26,204 nucleotides of DNA from Candidatus Tenebribacter mawsonii (GCA_030765665.1 JAVCCD010000158.1:1-26204), one strand, 5' to 3'. Shown: positions 1 to 8,766, numbered from the stretch's first letter. The notes: generated by a model not told the origin, from the letters alone. Made by a program: numbers and translations.

Positions 1-1
1 A

Positions 2-118
2 AAAACAATGGCAAAGAACCCATTAAGATGGATTAATAAATCCACTAAAAACTGGAACAGAATTGAGTCTGTTTTTTTGAACAAAAGAAAAGATCAAATT
101 GAGGGACATCTTTCTTGA
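2..118 (+). CDS. Possible C-terminal end of a gene cut by the window edge
   Basis: An open frame runs from the left edge to a TGA at 116-118 and gives about 38 residues, with an ATG at 8. The peptide is basic (many Lys/Arg/Asn) with two Trp residues and has no motif I recognise. There is no visible ribosome-binding site before the ATG because the window begins there. It may be the tail of a longer gene, a tiny ORF, or a chance frame. No function is proposed. Confidence 0.2.
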   Translation, partial: KTMAKNPLRWINKSTKNWNRIESVFLNKRKDQIEGHLS

Positions 119-345
119 CACATACCGGTAAAGAGAAATGATAAGAAGAAAGCTTGTTTATAACAAAACTTATAATCGAAGTGTGAAAAATGCTAATTCA
201 ATGAAGATTTATACTAGTTGTGGTAATATTCAAAATGATTAATATTCTTGAAATAATAGACATAACAAAAGTGCCCACAATAAGCAAGAAGAGAAGCAAG
301 AAGAATCGTGGCAGCTGCCAAACATTAAAAAGGAAAATATAATCT
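119..345. other. Intergenic stretch without a recognised gene
   Basis: These 227 bases are AT-rich and hold no convincing ORF, RNA gene or strong hairpin. A TATAAT sits at 171-176 but has no matching -35 at the right distance. A TTGACA at 115-120 has only a poor -10 behind it. The promoter of the small gene starting at 346 should lie here, but I cannot fix it. AGGA at 331-334 is a plausible ribosome-binding site for that gene. Confidence 0.3.
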
Positions 346-573
346 ATGAGTGAACAGAATTCCAGTAATTTTTTACATGGTGTTACTTTAGAGAACATCA
401 TGAATAGTTTAGTAGAATATTATGGTTGGGAGAAGTTAGGCAAACGTGTTAAGATTAAGTGCTTTAATATTGATCCATCTGTGAAATCCAGTCTTAAATT
501 TCTCAGAAGAACACCTTGGGCGAGGAAAAAAGTTGAGGACATCTATATAAACATGAAAAAGAAAGAATTGTAA
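346..573 (+). CDS. VF530-family (DUF2132) small DNA-binding protein
   Basis: This complete 75-residue protein matches, from memory, the VF530/DUF2132 family, whose members are about 70-80 residues and are named after a structurally characterised Vibrio fischeri protein annotated as DNA-binding. The hallmarks are visible in order: HGVTLE near residue 11, YGWEKLG near 25, then an IDPSVKSSLKFLRRTPWAR block in the second half, and a basic C-terminus. The cellular role of the family is not established; DNA binding is the family annotation, not something the sequence proves. AGGA lies 11 bases before the ATG. The gene converges on meaB with only 6 bases between the stop codons, and I see no terminator hairpin there. 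It has no obvious partner gene in the window. Confidence 0.85.
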   Translation: MSEQNSSNFLHGVTLENIMNSLVEYYGWEKLGKRVKIKCFNIDPSVKSSLKFLRRTPWARKKVEDIYINMKKKEL

Positions 574-579
574 TTTTTT

Positions 580-1533
580 TTAGTTTTTCATAGATTCATC
601 TAATAATTTATTAACAATAGAATATACATCGGTTTTATTATCATAAGCCTCATCAATTATCTTTTCGATCTTCTCATTTTCCTTCACTAATTGATGAGTT
701 CTTTCTAGCAACTTATTATGGATAATCTGTTTTAGTTCCATTTTATAACGTTTTTTGCGGTTAGCATCATAAAGTTTATTTTCTTGCAGATAAACATAAT
801 GTTGGTGAATAGCTTTTCCAAGATCTCCTATGCCTTTATTATCACGAGCAATCACTTTGCAAATAGGTGCTAACCGATCTTGAGTATTTCCGAGATTCTG
901 CAGCATTTCAATTTCCAAAACAGTTCGTTCCACACCATCTTTGTCTGCTTTATTTACTACAAAAACATCGGCAATTTCCATTACACCGGCTTTTATTGCT
1001 TGAATCTCATCACCCATCCCGGGGATTAGGATCACAAGAGTTGTATCAACATTTTTAACAACTTCAACTTCCGATTGACCCACACCAACAGTTTCAATAA
1101 ATATAAAATCACAGCCATAAGCATCTAATATTTTAACTGCATCTCCAGTTGCTGAGGAGATACCACCAAGATGCCCTCGTGAAGCCATACTTCTTATAAA
1201 AACATTTTCGTCTGTTGAGTGTTTTTGAAGTCTTATACGATCACCTAAAATTGCTCCTCCAGAGAATGGGCTGGTAGGATCTACAGCTATTACACCCACT
1301 TTAAAATTTTGTTTTCTTAAGTTAATTATGAGTTTATCGGCTAATGTGCTCTTCCCAACTCCTGGTGCTCCGGTTATTCCTATTACATAAGCGTTGCCTA
1401 AGTTAGGTGAAATGAGTTTAATTATTTTTTCATTTTCATACGAATTTTCGCATAATGAGATCAGTTTGGCAGTCGATACAGTATCGCCCTTTAATGTTTT
1501 TTCTACAAGACTTTCGATATTATATTTCTTCAT
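580..1533 (-). CDS. meaB: Methylmalonyl-CoA mutase-associated GTPase MeaB (ArgK family)
   Basis: This G3E-type P-loop GTPase acts as chaperone of adenosylcobalamin-dependent methylmalonyl-CoA mutase, gating cofactor loading and protecting the enzyme from inactivation. At 317 residues it has the normal family length. Visible motifs are Walker A GAPGVGKST at residues 55-63, the VDPTSPFSGGAILGDR switch segment, the MASRGHLGG stretch, ETVGVGQSE (switch II), and the base-specifying NKAD. A Lys/Glu-rich helical C-terminus would serve in dimerisation. Its start overlaps the end of the upstream DUF4911-like gene by 14 bases, and there is only a weak TTGGAAT ahead of the ATG, so translation is probably coupled to that gene. 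The mutase subunits are not in this window. The gene implies a propionate/succinate interconversion route in the cell, which is an inference from the family. Confidence 0.96.
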   Translation of the reverse strand: MKKYNIESLVEKTLKGDTVSTAKLISLCENSYENEKIIKLISPNLGNAYVIGITGAPGVGKSTLADKLIINLRKQNFKVGVIAVDPTSPFSGGAILGDRIRLQKHSTDENVFIRSMASRGHLGGISSATGDAVKILDAYGCDFIFIETVGVGQSEVEVVKNVDTTLVILIPGMGDEIQAIKAGVMEIADVFVVNKADKDGVERTVLEIEMLQNLGNTQDRLAPICKVIARDNKGIGDLGKAIHQHYVYLQENKLYDANRKKRYKMELKQIIHNKLLERTHQLVKENEKIEKIIDEAYDNKTDVYSIVNKLLDESMKN

Positions 1534-1762
1534 AATTCCAAGCAGAAAGTATTTTAATTAATTTATTAAGATCATTCAAATAATCGCTCGTAACATCAAC
1601 TTGCAGGAAGGGTTCACTTTTGTTGGGAGTTGTATAATTACACAATCCTTCAAATGATTCCAAAATATAACCCAGATAGATCAGCTCTTTTTTTGGAACA
1701 TTCAACATTATTCGTATTGTTCCATCCTCTAAAGTTTTTCTATCTGCAACGGTAAATTTCAT
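1520..1762 (-). CDS. DUF4911-like small protein between lon and meaB
   Basis: This is an 80-residue protein of unknown function. It resembles the DUF4911 family: a central segment of the form VPKKELIYLGYILESFEGL, a short TTPNKSEPF turn, and a C-terminal helix DYLNDLNKLIKILSAW. The predicted pattern is a small alpha/beta domain without signal peptide or membrane segment. I chose the ATG at 1762 because AAGGA lies 4 bases before it; the frame also allows a GTG one codon earlier, but that leaves only one base of spacing. It follows lon by about 20 bases and overlaps the start of meaB by 14 bases, so the three genes look like one transcript. The family assignment is from memory and moderate; no function can be given. 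Confidence 0.7.
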   Translation of the reverse strand: MKFTVADRKTLEDGTIRIMLNVPKKELIYLGYILESFEGLCNYTTPNKSEPFLQVDVTSDYLNDLNKLIKILSAWNYEEI

Positions 1763-1783
1763 CACATCCTTAATTAAGCTTTC

Positions 1784-4132
1784 TTATAGAAGTGCGTATT
1801 GTAAAACTTCTTCGATAACATCAACCAAAATGATGTTCAAACCCTTCTTGATCTCTTCATTAACTTCAGTTAAAGAAGGTTCATTTTTTCTGGGAATTAG
1901 AACTGTCTTGATCTTTGCTCTTTTTGCAGCTATCAGCTTCTCAGCAAGTCCGCCTATTGGAAGCACATTACCCGAAAGTGTTATCTCACCTGTCATGGCA
2001 ATACTATGTTTAACCTTTCTATTGGATAGGATTGAGATTATTGCAGTAACCAGAGTAACACCGGCAGAAGGTCCGTCTTTTGGAATTGCTCCTTCTGGTA
2101 TATGTAGATGAAGATCACATTTTTTATAAAAGTCTTCATCAATATTGTATTTTGCAGCATGAAGTCTGGCATAACTGAAAGCCGCTTGAGCAGACTCCTG
2201 CATCACATCGCCCAATTGTCCAGTAAGTTTCAGGTTCCCCTTACCTTTCACCTTAACAACTTCTATCTGGAGTGTTTCACCACCAAACCTGGTCCAAGCG
2301 AGACCCGTAACCAACCCAACAGCATCTTTCCTATTAACTTCAGAGTAGAGGTGTTTAGGAACACCTAGGTATTCTTCCAGATCGGTGGGTTGTACAGAAA
2401 CAAGTCCCTTTAATTTTCCTTCAACATGTTTTTTTGCTATTTTCCTCAAGATCGTAGCAATTTGTCTTTCCAGTCCGCGAACTCCAGCTTCTCTTGTATA
2501 AAGCTTGATAATTCTTTCTAAGGTTTTCTTAAGGTATCTAACTTTTACTTTCCCTTTCAGGTCGTGCTCTTTTATAACTTTAGGTACAAGATGTTTGGTT
2601 GCAATGTGTATCTTTTCATATGCAGTGTAACCAGGAATCTCAATAATTTCCATTCTATCCAGTAACGGTTGTGGAATAGAATTAAGTGTATTTGCTGTTG
2701 TTATAAATATCACTTGAGATAGATCATATTCAAAATCGAGATAATGATCACGGAAGGAATCATTTTGTTCCGGATCTAAAACTTCTAATAATGCAGATGC
2801 CGGATCACCACGAAAATCATGGCTCATTTTGTCTATCTCGTCCATCATAATAAGTGGATTTGTTGTTCCGGCTTTCTTCATGCTTTGAATTATCACACCA
2901 GGAAGTGCACCAACATATGTTCTACGATGCCCCCGAATCTCCGCCTCATCACGAACTCCACCTAAAGATAATCTCACAAATTTCCTATCCATTGCTCTTG
3001 CAATTGATTTACCTAGCGAGGTCTTCCCAACTCCGGGAGGCCCAACAAAGCACAAGATTTGTCCCTTCACTTTTTCTGCCAATTTAACCACCGCAAGATA
3101 TTCCAGGATGCGTTCTTTAACTTTTACAAGTCCATAATGATCATCGTCCAGTATGTTTTGAGCAATGTTGAGATCAAAATCTCTCAATTTAGGATCATCC
3201 CAGGGAAGGTCTAAAATCCAATTTAAATAGGTGTGAGTTACAGAATATTCAGGAGAATAAGAATTCATATGAGCAAAACGTTCAAGTTCTCCTTCGGCCT
3301 TCTTCTTTGCCTGTTCACTTAAATTAATTTTTTCAATTTTCTTTTTAAATTCAAGTAATTCTGTTTTATCTTCTTTAGTTATCCCAAGTTCTTTATGGAT
3401 AGCTTTTAGCTGTTCATTCAAATAATATTCACGTTGTAATTTACTAAGTTTGCTTTTTACAGTACCGTCAATTTTATACTCGAGTTTTAGAATTTGAATC
3501 TCTTCGATGACAATTCTATAAAGCTGAGAGATCGAATCGAACAGATCAGTTAATTCAAAAAGTTTCTGTTTTCTGCTAATATCAAGTTGGATATTAGACA
3601 GAGCATAGTAAAAAAATTCATCTGCATTCTCAGCATCACTTAATGGTATCATAGCTTCTTCCGGAATAGATTTATTAAGGTCTATATAGCTTTTAAATGC
3701 CTTGCGAAATGAACGCAACAATGCTTCACTTTCTAACTCATTTTCGGAAGACACTTTATCTTGAACTATATAATTAGCAGATAAATGCTTCTTCTTCCTA
3801 CGATATTTTTCAATTAATACTCTTTTATCACCCTCTACGAGTAATCTCATATTTCCATCTGGAAGTTTCATTGTTTGTAAGATTGTACAGATAGTTCCAT
3901 AACGGTAAAGATCCTTAGCTTTCGGATCTTCCTCAGTTACAGTTTCATACTTCTGAGTTACACATATTATCGTTTTATCCTTTATTAAAGCCATTTCTGC
4001 AGCGTGAATAGAAAGTTGTCTACCCACTAGAAGTGGTGTTATTGTATTGGGAGCCAAAAGTAAATTCCTTAAAGGAATTACAGGTAAAGTTCCCGAATTA
4101 TTCTTATTTAATGATATATCTTTTTCAGCCAT
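1784..4132 (-). CDS. lon: ATP-dependent Lon protease (LonA type)
   Basis: This cytoplasmic AAA+ serine protease degrades damaged and regulatory proteins. At 782 residues it is the size of E. coli Lon. Order of domains: N-terminal LON substrate-binding domain (about 15-205, beginning LPVIPLRNLLLAP), a coiled-coil linker (about 210-290), AAA+ module with Walker A GPPGVGKT at 364-371 and Walker B LIMMDEID at about 427-434, then the protease domain. The catalytic dyad is Ser689 in PKDGPSAG and Lys732 in GLAEKLIAA; the 43-residue gap equals that of E. coli Lon (S679/K722). A strong GGAGG lies 5 bases before the ATG. It heads the minus-strand group lon - DUF4911-like - meaB. A heat-shock operator such as CIRCE is not visible in the 96 bases upstream. 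Confidence 0.98.
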   Translation of the reverse strand: MAEKDISLNKNNSGTLPVIPLRNLLLAPNTITPLLVGRQLSIHAAEMALIKDKTIICVTQKYETVTEEDPKAKDLYRYGTICTILQTMKLPDGNMRLLVEGDKRVLIEKYRRKKKHLSANYIVQDKVSSENELESEALLRSFRKAFKSYIDLNKSIPEEAMIPLSDAENADEFFYYALSNIQLDISRKQKLFELTDLFDSISQLYRIVIEEIQILKLEYKIDGTVKSKLSKLQREYYLNEQLKAIHKELGITKEDKTELLEFKKKIEKINLSEQAKKKAEGELERFAHMNSYSPEYSVTHTYLNWILDLPWDDPKLRDFDLNIAQNILDDDHYGLVKVKERILEYLAVVKLAEKVKGQILCFVGPPGVGKTSLGKSIARAMDRKFVRLSLGGVRDEAEIRGHRRTYVGALPGVIIQSMKKAGTTNPLIMMDEIDKMSHDFRGDPASALLEVLDPEQNDSFRDHYLDFEYDLSQVIFITTANTLNSIPQPLLDRMEIIEIPGYTAYEKIHIATKHLVPKVIKEHDLKGKVKVRYLKKTLERIIKLYTREAGVRGLERQIATILRKIAKKHVEGKLKGLVSVQPTDLEEYLGVPKHLYSEVNRKDAVGLVTGLAWTRFGGETLQIEVVKVKGKGNLKLTGQLGDVMQESAQAAFSYARLHAAKYNIDEDFYKKCDLHLHIPEGAIPKDGPSAGVTLVTAIISILSNRKVKHSIAMTGEITLSGNVLPIGGLAEKLIAAKRAKIKTVLIPRKNEPSLTEVNEEIKKGLNIILVDVIEEVLQYALL

Positions 4133-4195
4133 TTATCCTCCAACATTAATGTAGAAAAAAATTCCACATAATTAAGGTCAATAGTTATTTAAATA

Positions 4196-4214
4196 GACAG
4201 ATCCTTGATCTGTC
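4196..4214 (-). terminator. Perfect 8-bp hairpin after the patatin gene
   Basis: GACAGATC at 4196-4203 and GATCTGTC at 4207-4214 form a perfect 8-bp stem with a 3-base loop, 15 bases past the stop of the patatin gene and upstream of lon. The bases that follow on the minus strand are AT-rich (TATTTAAATAA) but lack a true U-run. It is therefore a probable weak terminator or 3'-end stabiliser; as a palindrome it could also be a binding site in the lon leader. Confidence 0.5.
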
Positions 4215-4228
4215 ATTACAAAACTGTT

Positions 4229-6364
4229 TTATCTTCTTGAGAATTCGAAAGGATCAAAAAAATATCCAAAAGAAAAATAGTAATGATCTTCTTTATCCTC
4301 ATCAATAGCGGCTCCAATTCTTAATGAACCTAAAAAAGTGTTGTATCCCAGTTTGATGCCAACAGCTTTAAAAAAATCATCTTCTGGAGTCCAGTAATCA
4401 ATATCTCCAAGCTGTAACACATTTAATTGAACATCACAAAATATGTTTTTTAGTGGATTAAATCTCATTGCCAAAGTATTAATTTTGTATATTGCAGCAC
4501 TTTTTTCCGCTGGATAAAGTCCCATAAAGCTATCAATCCCACCAATATAAAAAGGATCAAACTCTTCTTCTTTACTATCAAAGTAGGAGCCATATTCGAA
4601 CTGATATTTTATGGAAAAAATGTTTCCAAATGGCATCAGCATTCTAAGTTTAGAATAAAATTTCTTATTTCCCAGTTCACTATATACACCTTCCCTGGCA
4701 GTAGATAGTTTTGCTAAGAACTGAACGCCACGCATTGGGAATACATAATCATTTAAGCTCTCATGATAGAGTTTGATACCTAACCCGGAAGAATAAAATT
4801 CACTATTTTCAAATTCACCGATATGCTTATATAATCTAGTTCTATAAGTATAACCGTAAAGCTCTGCCGCTATAGATTTTCTTGCGTAAAATCCTATGCC
4901 TGTAGTAGCACCGTATTCCAAAGAATACACACTGTTTGTTTTTGTATGATCTTCTCCATAAGAGTAAAGCCTCTGTTCTTTTACGTATGGAAAAGTTCTG
5001 AAATAGATTCCCCAATGTTTACCAAAATTCTTAACATAATCGGTGTTTAGTTCATTTTTCTCACCGATCTGTAAATTTACCAGCAACTTTGAATTATGCT
5101 GAATAAAATTATTCAATTCTAATGTTATTCCAACGTTAACTTTTTGGTCTGTACTCGAGGAAATTGCAAAACCAAGGCGTTTTCTATTCTCTTCCTTAAC
5201 TTTAATTATAAGCTCATACTTTTCATTTTTATAATTAATTACAGGATAGATATATTTGAAATATTGCGAATTATACGCACCTCTTATTGCCTTAATAATT
5301 TCTCTTTTGGAATATGAAGTATCCTTTGTTAACCCAACATATTCTTTAATTTTTGCATTGCTGAGGTGTTCGTTGCCAATAACAGAGATCTTAGTAAAAC
5401 TCAGATTGTTGGGAGAAGCATCTATAATTTTATTTTCACTTCTTTTTGGAAGCATTCTCAATTCTTCAAGATGCTTGCTTGCTTCTAATTCACCCTGATT
5501 GATGATACGTTTTCTGCTATTAAAATTGTAATTGGAAAGCTCTATTAATTCAGGTTTGATAATTATGTCACAAAGTTCAACAGATTTATTAACATTATCG
5601 GTCATACTAAAATTTATAGTTTGATCTAAAACTTTTATGAGATTGTTTAAATTCTCTTTAGGTCTTAAGTCAGAACTTAGTTGTAAGCCAATAATTATAT
5701 CTGCTCCCATTTTTTGAACAACCTCAGAGGGTAAATTCGCCCTTATCCCGCCATCAATATAGAGTTCTCCATCTATTTTCATAGGTTGTAAAATAGAAGG
5801 AGCCGACATCGATGCTCGCATTACTTCATGCAGGTTACCACTATCAAAAACCTTCATCTTCCCCGTTCTAATATTTGTTGCAACACATTTATACTCTATC
5901 GGAAGTTTGCTAAAATCATTAATCTTTGAAGCTGAATAAGTATAATCAAAAAGCGTATTAATCAAATTTGAACCCGAAAACAAAGCTTCTGGAAGACCTG
6001 GTCGAAACTTATCATCAAGATCAAAGTAATAGTTCGCATAAGGCATCCATCTTTTCTGCCCGATATATAGATCTTCCCGTGAGACAACTTCATCAAAGAT
6101 CTTATCAAAATCATTATTGAGAATCATCTCTTCGATCTCTATTGCCGAATATCCCATTGCATACAAGCCACCAATAACTGCACCCATACTTGTCCCTGCA
6201 ATGTAATCGATCTTAATATCAAGTTCATCGATTACTTTGAGAATTCCAATATGTGCTAATCCACGAGAGCCGCCTCCGCTGAGAGCTAATCCAATTTTCT
6301 CTTCAGATTTTAAAGAAGCAGCGGCTAGTATCATTATTGCAATTACAAAATATTTACATTTCAT
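4229..6364 (-). CDS. Patatin-like phospholipase fused to POTRA and BamA-type beta-barrel (outer membrane)
   Basis: This looks like a type Vd (PlpD-like) secreted or surface-displayed lipid acyl hydrolase of 711 residues. A signal peptide (about residues 1-20, hydrophobic stretch YFVIAIMILAAAS) leads into a patatin domain (about 23-300) with oxyanion loop GGGSRG at 30-35, nucleophile Ser59 in GTSMG, and catalytic Asp204 in IDGG, so the Ser-Asp dyad is intact. A POTRA-like segment follows (about 320-395, KISVIGNEHLS...), then a C-terminal 16-strand-type barrel of the Omp85/BamA surface-antigen class (about 400-711) rich in alternating aromatic strands. The substrate is unknown; family members cleave phospholipids. 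The ATG has no clear Shine-Dalgarno (TTGGTTGAAAT precedes it), and a strong terminator hairpin of the upstream gene ends 11 bases before it, so how it is transcribed is unclear. An outer-membrane location implies a diderm host. Confidence 0.93.
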   Translation of the reverse strand: MKCKYFVIAIMILAAASLKSEEKIGLALSGGGSRGLAHIGILKVIDELDIKIDYIAGTSMGAVIGGLYAMGYSAIEIEEMILNNDFDKIFDEVVSREDLYIGQKRWMPYANYYFDLDDKFRPGLPEALFSGSNLINTLFDYTYSASKINDFSKLPIEYKCVATNIRTGKMKVFDSGNLHEVMRASMSAPSILQPMKIDGELYIDGGIRANLPSEVVQKMGADIIIGLQLSSDLRPKENLNNLIKVLDQTINFSMTDNVNKSVELCDIIIKPELIELSNYNFNSRKRIINQGELEASKHLEELRMLPKRSENKIIDASPNNLSFTKISVIGNEHLSNAKIKEYVGLTKDTSYSKREIIKAIRGAYNSQYFKYIYPVINYKNEKYELIIKVKEENRKRLGFAISSSTDQKVNVGITLELNNFIQHNSKLLVNLQIGEKNELNTDYVKNFGKHWGIYFRTFPYVKEQRLYSYGEDHTKTNSVYSLEYGATTGIGFYARKSIAAELYGYTYRTRLYKHIGEFENSEFYSSGLGIKLYHESLNDYVFPMRGVQFLAKLSTAREGVYSELGNKKFYSKLRMLMPFGNIFSIKYQFEYGSYFDSKEEEFDPFYIGGIDSFMGLYPAEKSAAIYKINTLAMRFNPLKNIFCDVQLNVLQLGDIDYWTPEDDFFKAVGIKLGYNTFLGSLRIGAAIDEDKEDHYYFSFGYFFDPFEFSRR

Positions 6365-6373
6365 ATTTCAACC

Positions 6374-6405
6374 AAAAAGAGACGAGGTCTTTGCCTCGTC
6401 TCTTT
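6374..6405 (-). terminator. Rho-independent terminator of hppA
   Basis: A 12-bp stem (6376-6387 with 6394-6405, core AGAGACGAGG/CCTCGTCTCT) with a 6-base loop is followed on the minus strand by a short U-run. It begins 24 bases past the hppA stop and ends 11 bases before the patatin ATG. The stem is also AT-flanked on the other side, but no plus-strand gene ends here. Confidence 0.9.
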
Positions 6406-6429
6406 ATTATTTATACTACGGATATTGTG

Positions 6430-8766
6430 TTACTCTGTAACATCCAACTCTGTAGATTCCTCTTCAATAACTTCTTTTGTAGTTTCTTCATCAACTTTCT
6501 TCTCAATTACTTTATCCTCTTCTTTATCACTATACAATCCCTCGATCACAGGTGAATAAGCAACGATGAGACCTGCAAAGACAATACTCACCATACTCAT
6601 TAATTTAATCAAGATATTAATTGATGGGCCAGAAGTATCTTTAAAAGGATCACCTACCGTATCACCAACAACTGTTGCTTTATGAATGTCAGAACCTTTA
6701 CCACCATGTGCACCGGACTCAACATATTTTTTAGCATTATCCCAGGCTCCACCGGCATTATTCATCATAATTGCCATCACAAAACCTGTGGAAAGACTAC
6801 CAGCTAAAAGACCAAGAACACCGGCAACACCCATCAAGAGTCCAATAATTATAGGAGATAATATTCCTAATAAAGCAGGTGCAACCATTTCTCTTTGAGC
6901 ACCCTTTGTAGAAATTTCTACACACTTGGCATATTCAGGTTCAGCTTTCCCTTCCAGTATACCGGGAATCTCTCGGAATTGACGACGAACTTCCGCAACC
7001 ATATCGCCAGCTGCTCTTCCAACAGCTTTCATTGTGAATGCAGCAAAAACAAAAGTAACCATAGATCCCATAAATATCCCGATCAGGAATTTTGGGTTCA
7101 TCAGGTTAACAGAGTAGTAATTCATGAAATTTGCAATTGTCGCTTTAGAAGTTTCCACAGAGAAAATTTCACCATTTACCATTAAAATATTAATTACCTT
7201 ATGTCCCGCTAAAAGTAATCCCGTCCTTACCTCTTCAAGATAAGCAGCAAGCAGTGCCATAGCTGTAAGTGCTGCGGAACCGATTGCAAAACCTTTTCCT
7301 GTTGCAGCTGTTGTATTGCCTACACTATCAAGTGCATCTGTTCTTTTTCTAACTTCTTCAGGAAGCTTACACATTTCAGCATTTCCGCCAGCATTATCTG
7401 CAATAGGTCCAAAGGCATCCATAGCCAATGTAACACCCAAAGTAGCCAGCATTCCAACGGCTCCAAAACCGATGCCATATAGTCCAAGTTCAGGAGTTGT
7501 AAAACCTTTACACACACTGAAAGCAGCCATAATAGCAATACCAATAATAATTACGGGAGCAGCTGTTGATTTCATTCCAACGGCTAAGCCATCAATAATA
7601 ACTGTAGCAGGACCGAATTCACCCTGTTTGGCAATTCCCCTTGTCGGCTCGTAAGCATCAGAAGTAGAACGTTCAGTAAAGAATCCTATTAAAATACCTG
7701 CTAAAAGACCTATGACACTCGCCAGGAAAATCCCGAAAGAATATTCTGGTGGAAGCATTATTTTTGTTACAAAATAAGCAGCGATAGCAATTAGGATTGA
7801 ACTGCCGTAAACACCTTTATTCAAGGCAAACATTAACTCTTTGGTTCCGGCACTTTCTTTAGTGGAAACCAAATAAATTCCAATAATTGATAGAAATGCA
7901 CCTACACCAGCCAGAACCATTGGGGCTGTAACGAACTTGATAGCCCACATATCCATCAAAGCTGTTCCATGTCCAAAAAGCTGAGCAACAGCAGCCATTC
8001 CAAGAGCGGCAGTTGCCAAAATCGATCCAGCATACGATTCATAAAGATCGGCTCCCATTCCTGCTACATCACCCACATTATCACCCACATTATCAGCAAT
8101 TGTTGCCGGATTACGAGGATCATCTTCAGGAATTCCTGCTTCAACTTTTCCAACCAGATCTGCTCCAACGTCAGCAGCTTTTGTATAAATTCCACCACCT
8201 AAACGAGCAAAAAGTGCCTGAGTGGAAGCACCCATCCCAAAACTAAGCATTATAACAGTAATTGTATGTAATGTCATTTCAGGATGTGTTTTACTCCATA
8301 GATTTAAAGCATAGAACCAAATAGAAATATCAATAAGAGCCAGGCCAACAACTACAAGACCCATCACTCCACCAGCTCGGAAAGCAACTTTTAGCCCTTT
8401 ATTCAAGCTTATAGATGCACCTTGCGCAGTACGATTTGAAGCTAAGGTAGCTGTATTCATGCCAATCCACCCTGCCAGTCCACTGAAAAATCCCCCTGTT
8501 AAGAAAGCCCAAGGAATTAGGGGATGAAGAACTTTTAGCCCCCAAGCCATAATATTAAATACAATAAATGCTATTAAAAAGAAAATTCCCACACCTTTGT
8601 ACTGTTGTTTGAGATAGGCAAAAGCGCCATCCCTAACATATTTCGCAATCTTCTGCATCTGTGCATTACCGGGATCTTCCTTCTTCACTCCCAGATAAAA
8701 AATAAATGCAAAAATTAATGCGGTAAACGCACCTAATGGTGCTATATACCAAATTCCTGGTACCAT
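6430..8766 (-). CDS. hppA: K+-dependent membrane-bound ion-pumping pyrophosphatase
   Basis: This polytopic inner-membrane enzyme hydrolyses PPi and pumps Na+ and/or H+ out of the cytoplasm. At 778 residues it is slightly long. The pyrophosphate-binding signature DVGADLVGKVE is at 199-209, followed by DDPRNPATIADNVGDNVGD (216-234), and the C-terminal GAWDNAKKYVE and GDTVGDPFKDTSGPS motifs are present. GNTTAATGKG at 483-492 has Ala at 487 and Gly at 490, where K+-independent enzymes carry Lys and Thr, so the enzyme belongs to the K+-dependent class. Glu243 in the DLYESYAGS helix is at the position typical of Na+-pumping members, although some H+ pumps share it, so the ion is not settled. An acidic, charged tail of about 34 residues follows the last membrane segment. 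GGAGG lies 8 bases before the ATG, and a strong terminator follows. Confidence 0.97.
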   Translation of the reverse strand: MVPGIWYIAPLGAFTALIFAFIFYLGVKKEDPGNAQMQKIAKYVRDGAFAYLKQQYKGVGIFFLIAFIVFNIMAWGLKVLHPLIPWAFLTGGFFSGLAGWIGMNTATLASNRTAQGASISLNKGLKVAFRAGGVMGLVVVGLALIDISIWFYALNLWSKTHPEMTLHTITVIMLSFGMGASTQALFARLGGGIYTKAADVGADLVGKVEAGIPEDDPRNPATIADNVGDNVGDVAGMGADLYESYAGSILATAALGMAAVAQLFGHGTALMDMWAIKFVTAPMVLAGVGAFLSIIGIYLVSTKESAGTKELMFALNKGVYGSSILIAIAAYFVTKIMLPPEYSFGIFLASVIGLLAGILIGFFTERSTSDAYEPTRGIAKQGEFGPATVIIDGLAVGMKSTAAPVIIIGIAIMAAFSVCKGFTTPELGLYGIGFGAVGMLATLGVTLAMDAFGPIADNAGGNAEMCKLPEEVRKRTDALDSVGNTTAATGKGFAIGSAALTAMALLAAYLEEVRTGLLLAGHKVINILMVNGEIFSVETSKATIANFMNYYSVNLMNPKFLIGIFMGSMVTFVFAAFTMKAVGRAAGDMVAEVRRQFREIPGILEGKAEPEYAKCVEISTKGAQREMVAPALLGILSPIIIGLLMGVAGVLGLLAGSLSTGFVMAIMMNNAGGAWDNAKKYVESGAHGGKGSDIHKATVVGDTVGDPFKDTSGPSINILIKLMSMVSIVFAGLIVAYSPVIEGLYSDKEEDKVIEKKVDEETTKEVIEEESTELDVTE

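Noticed and set aside
115..144. TTGACA at 115-120 as promoter of the VF530 gene
   Set aside because: The hexamer at 17-18 bases downstream (ATGATA/TGATAA) is a poor -10, and the start codon is over 200 bases away.
198..401. Minus-strand 67-residue ORF with a hydrophobic middle
   Set aside because: It overlaps the well-supported VF530 gene antisense, has no ribosome-binding site of note, and its composition follows from AT-rich DNA.
7320..7544. Minus-strand and plus-strand ORFs inside hppA
   Set aside because: They lie in other frames of a fully conserved pyrophosphatase gene; the Leu/Val-rich content simply mirrors the membrane-protein codons.
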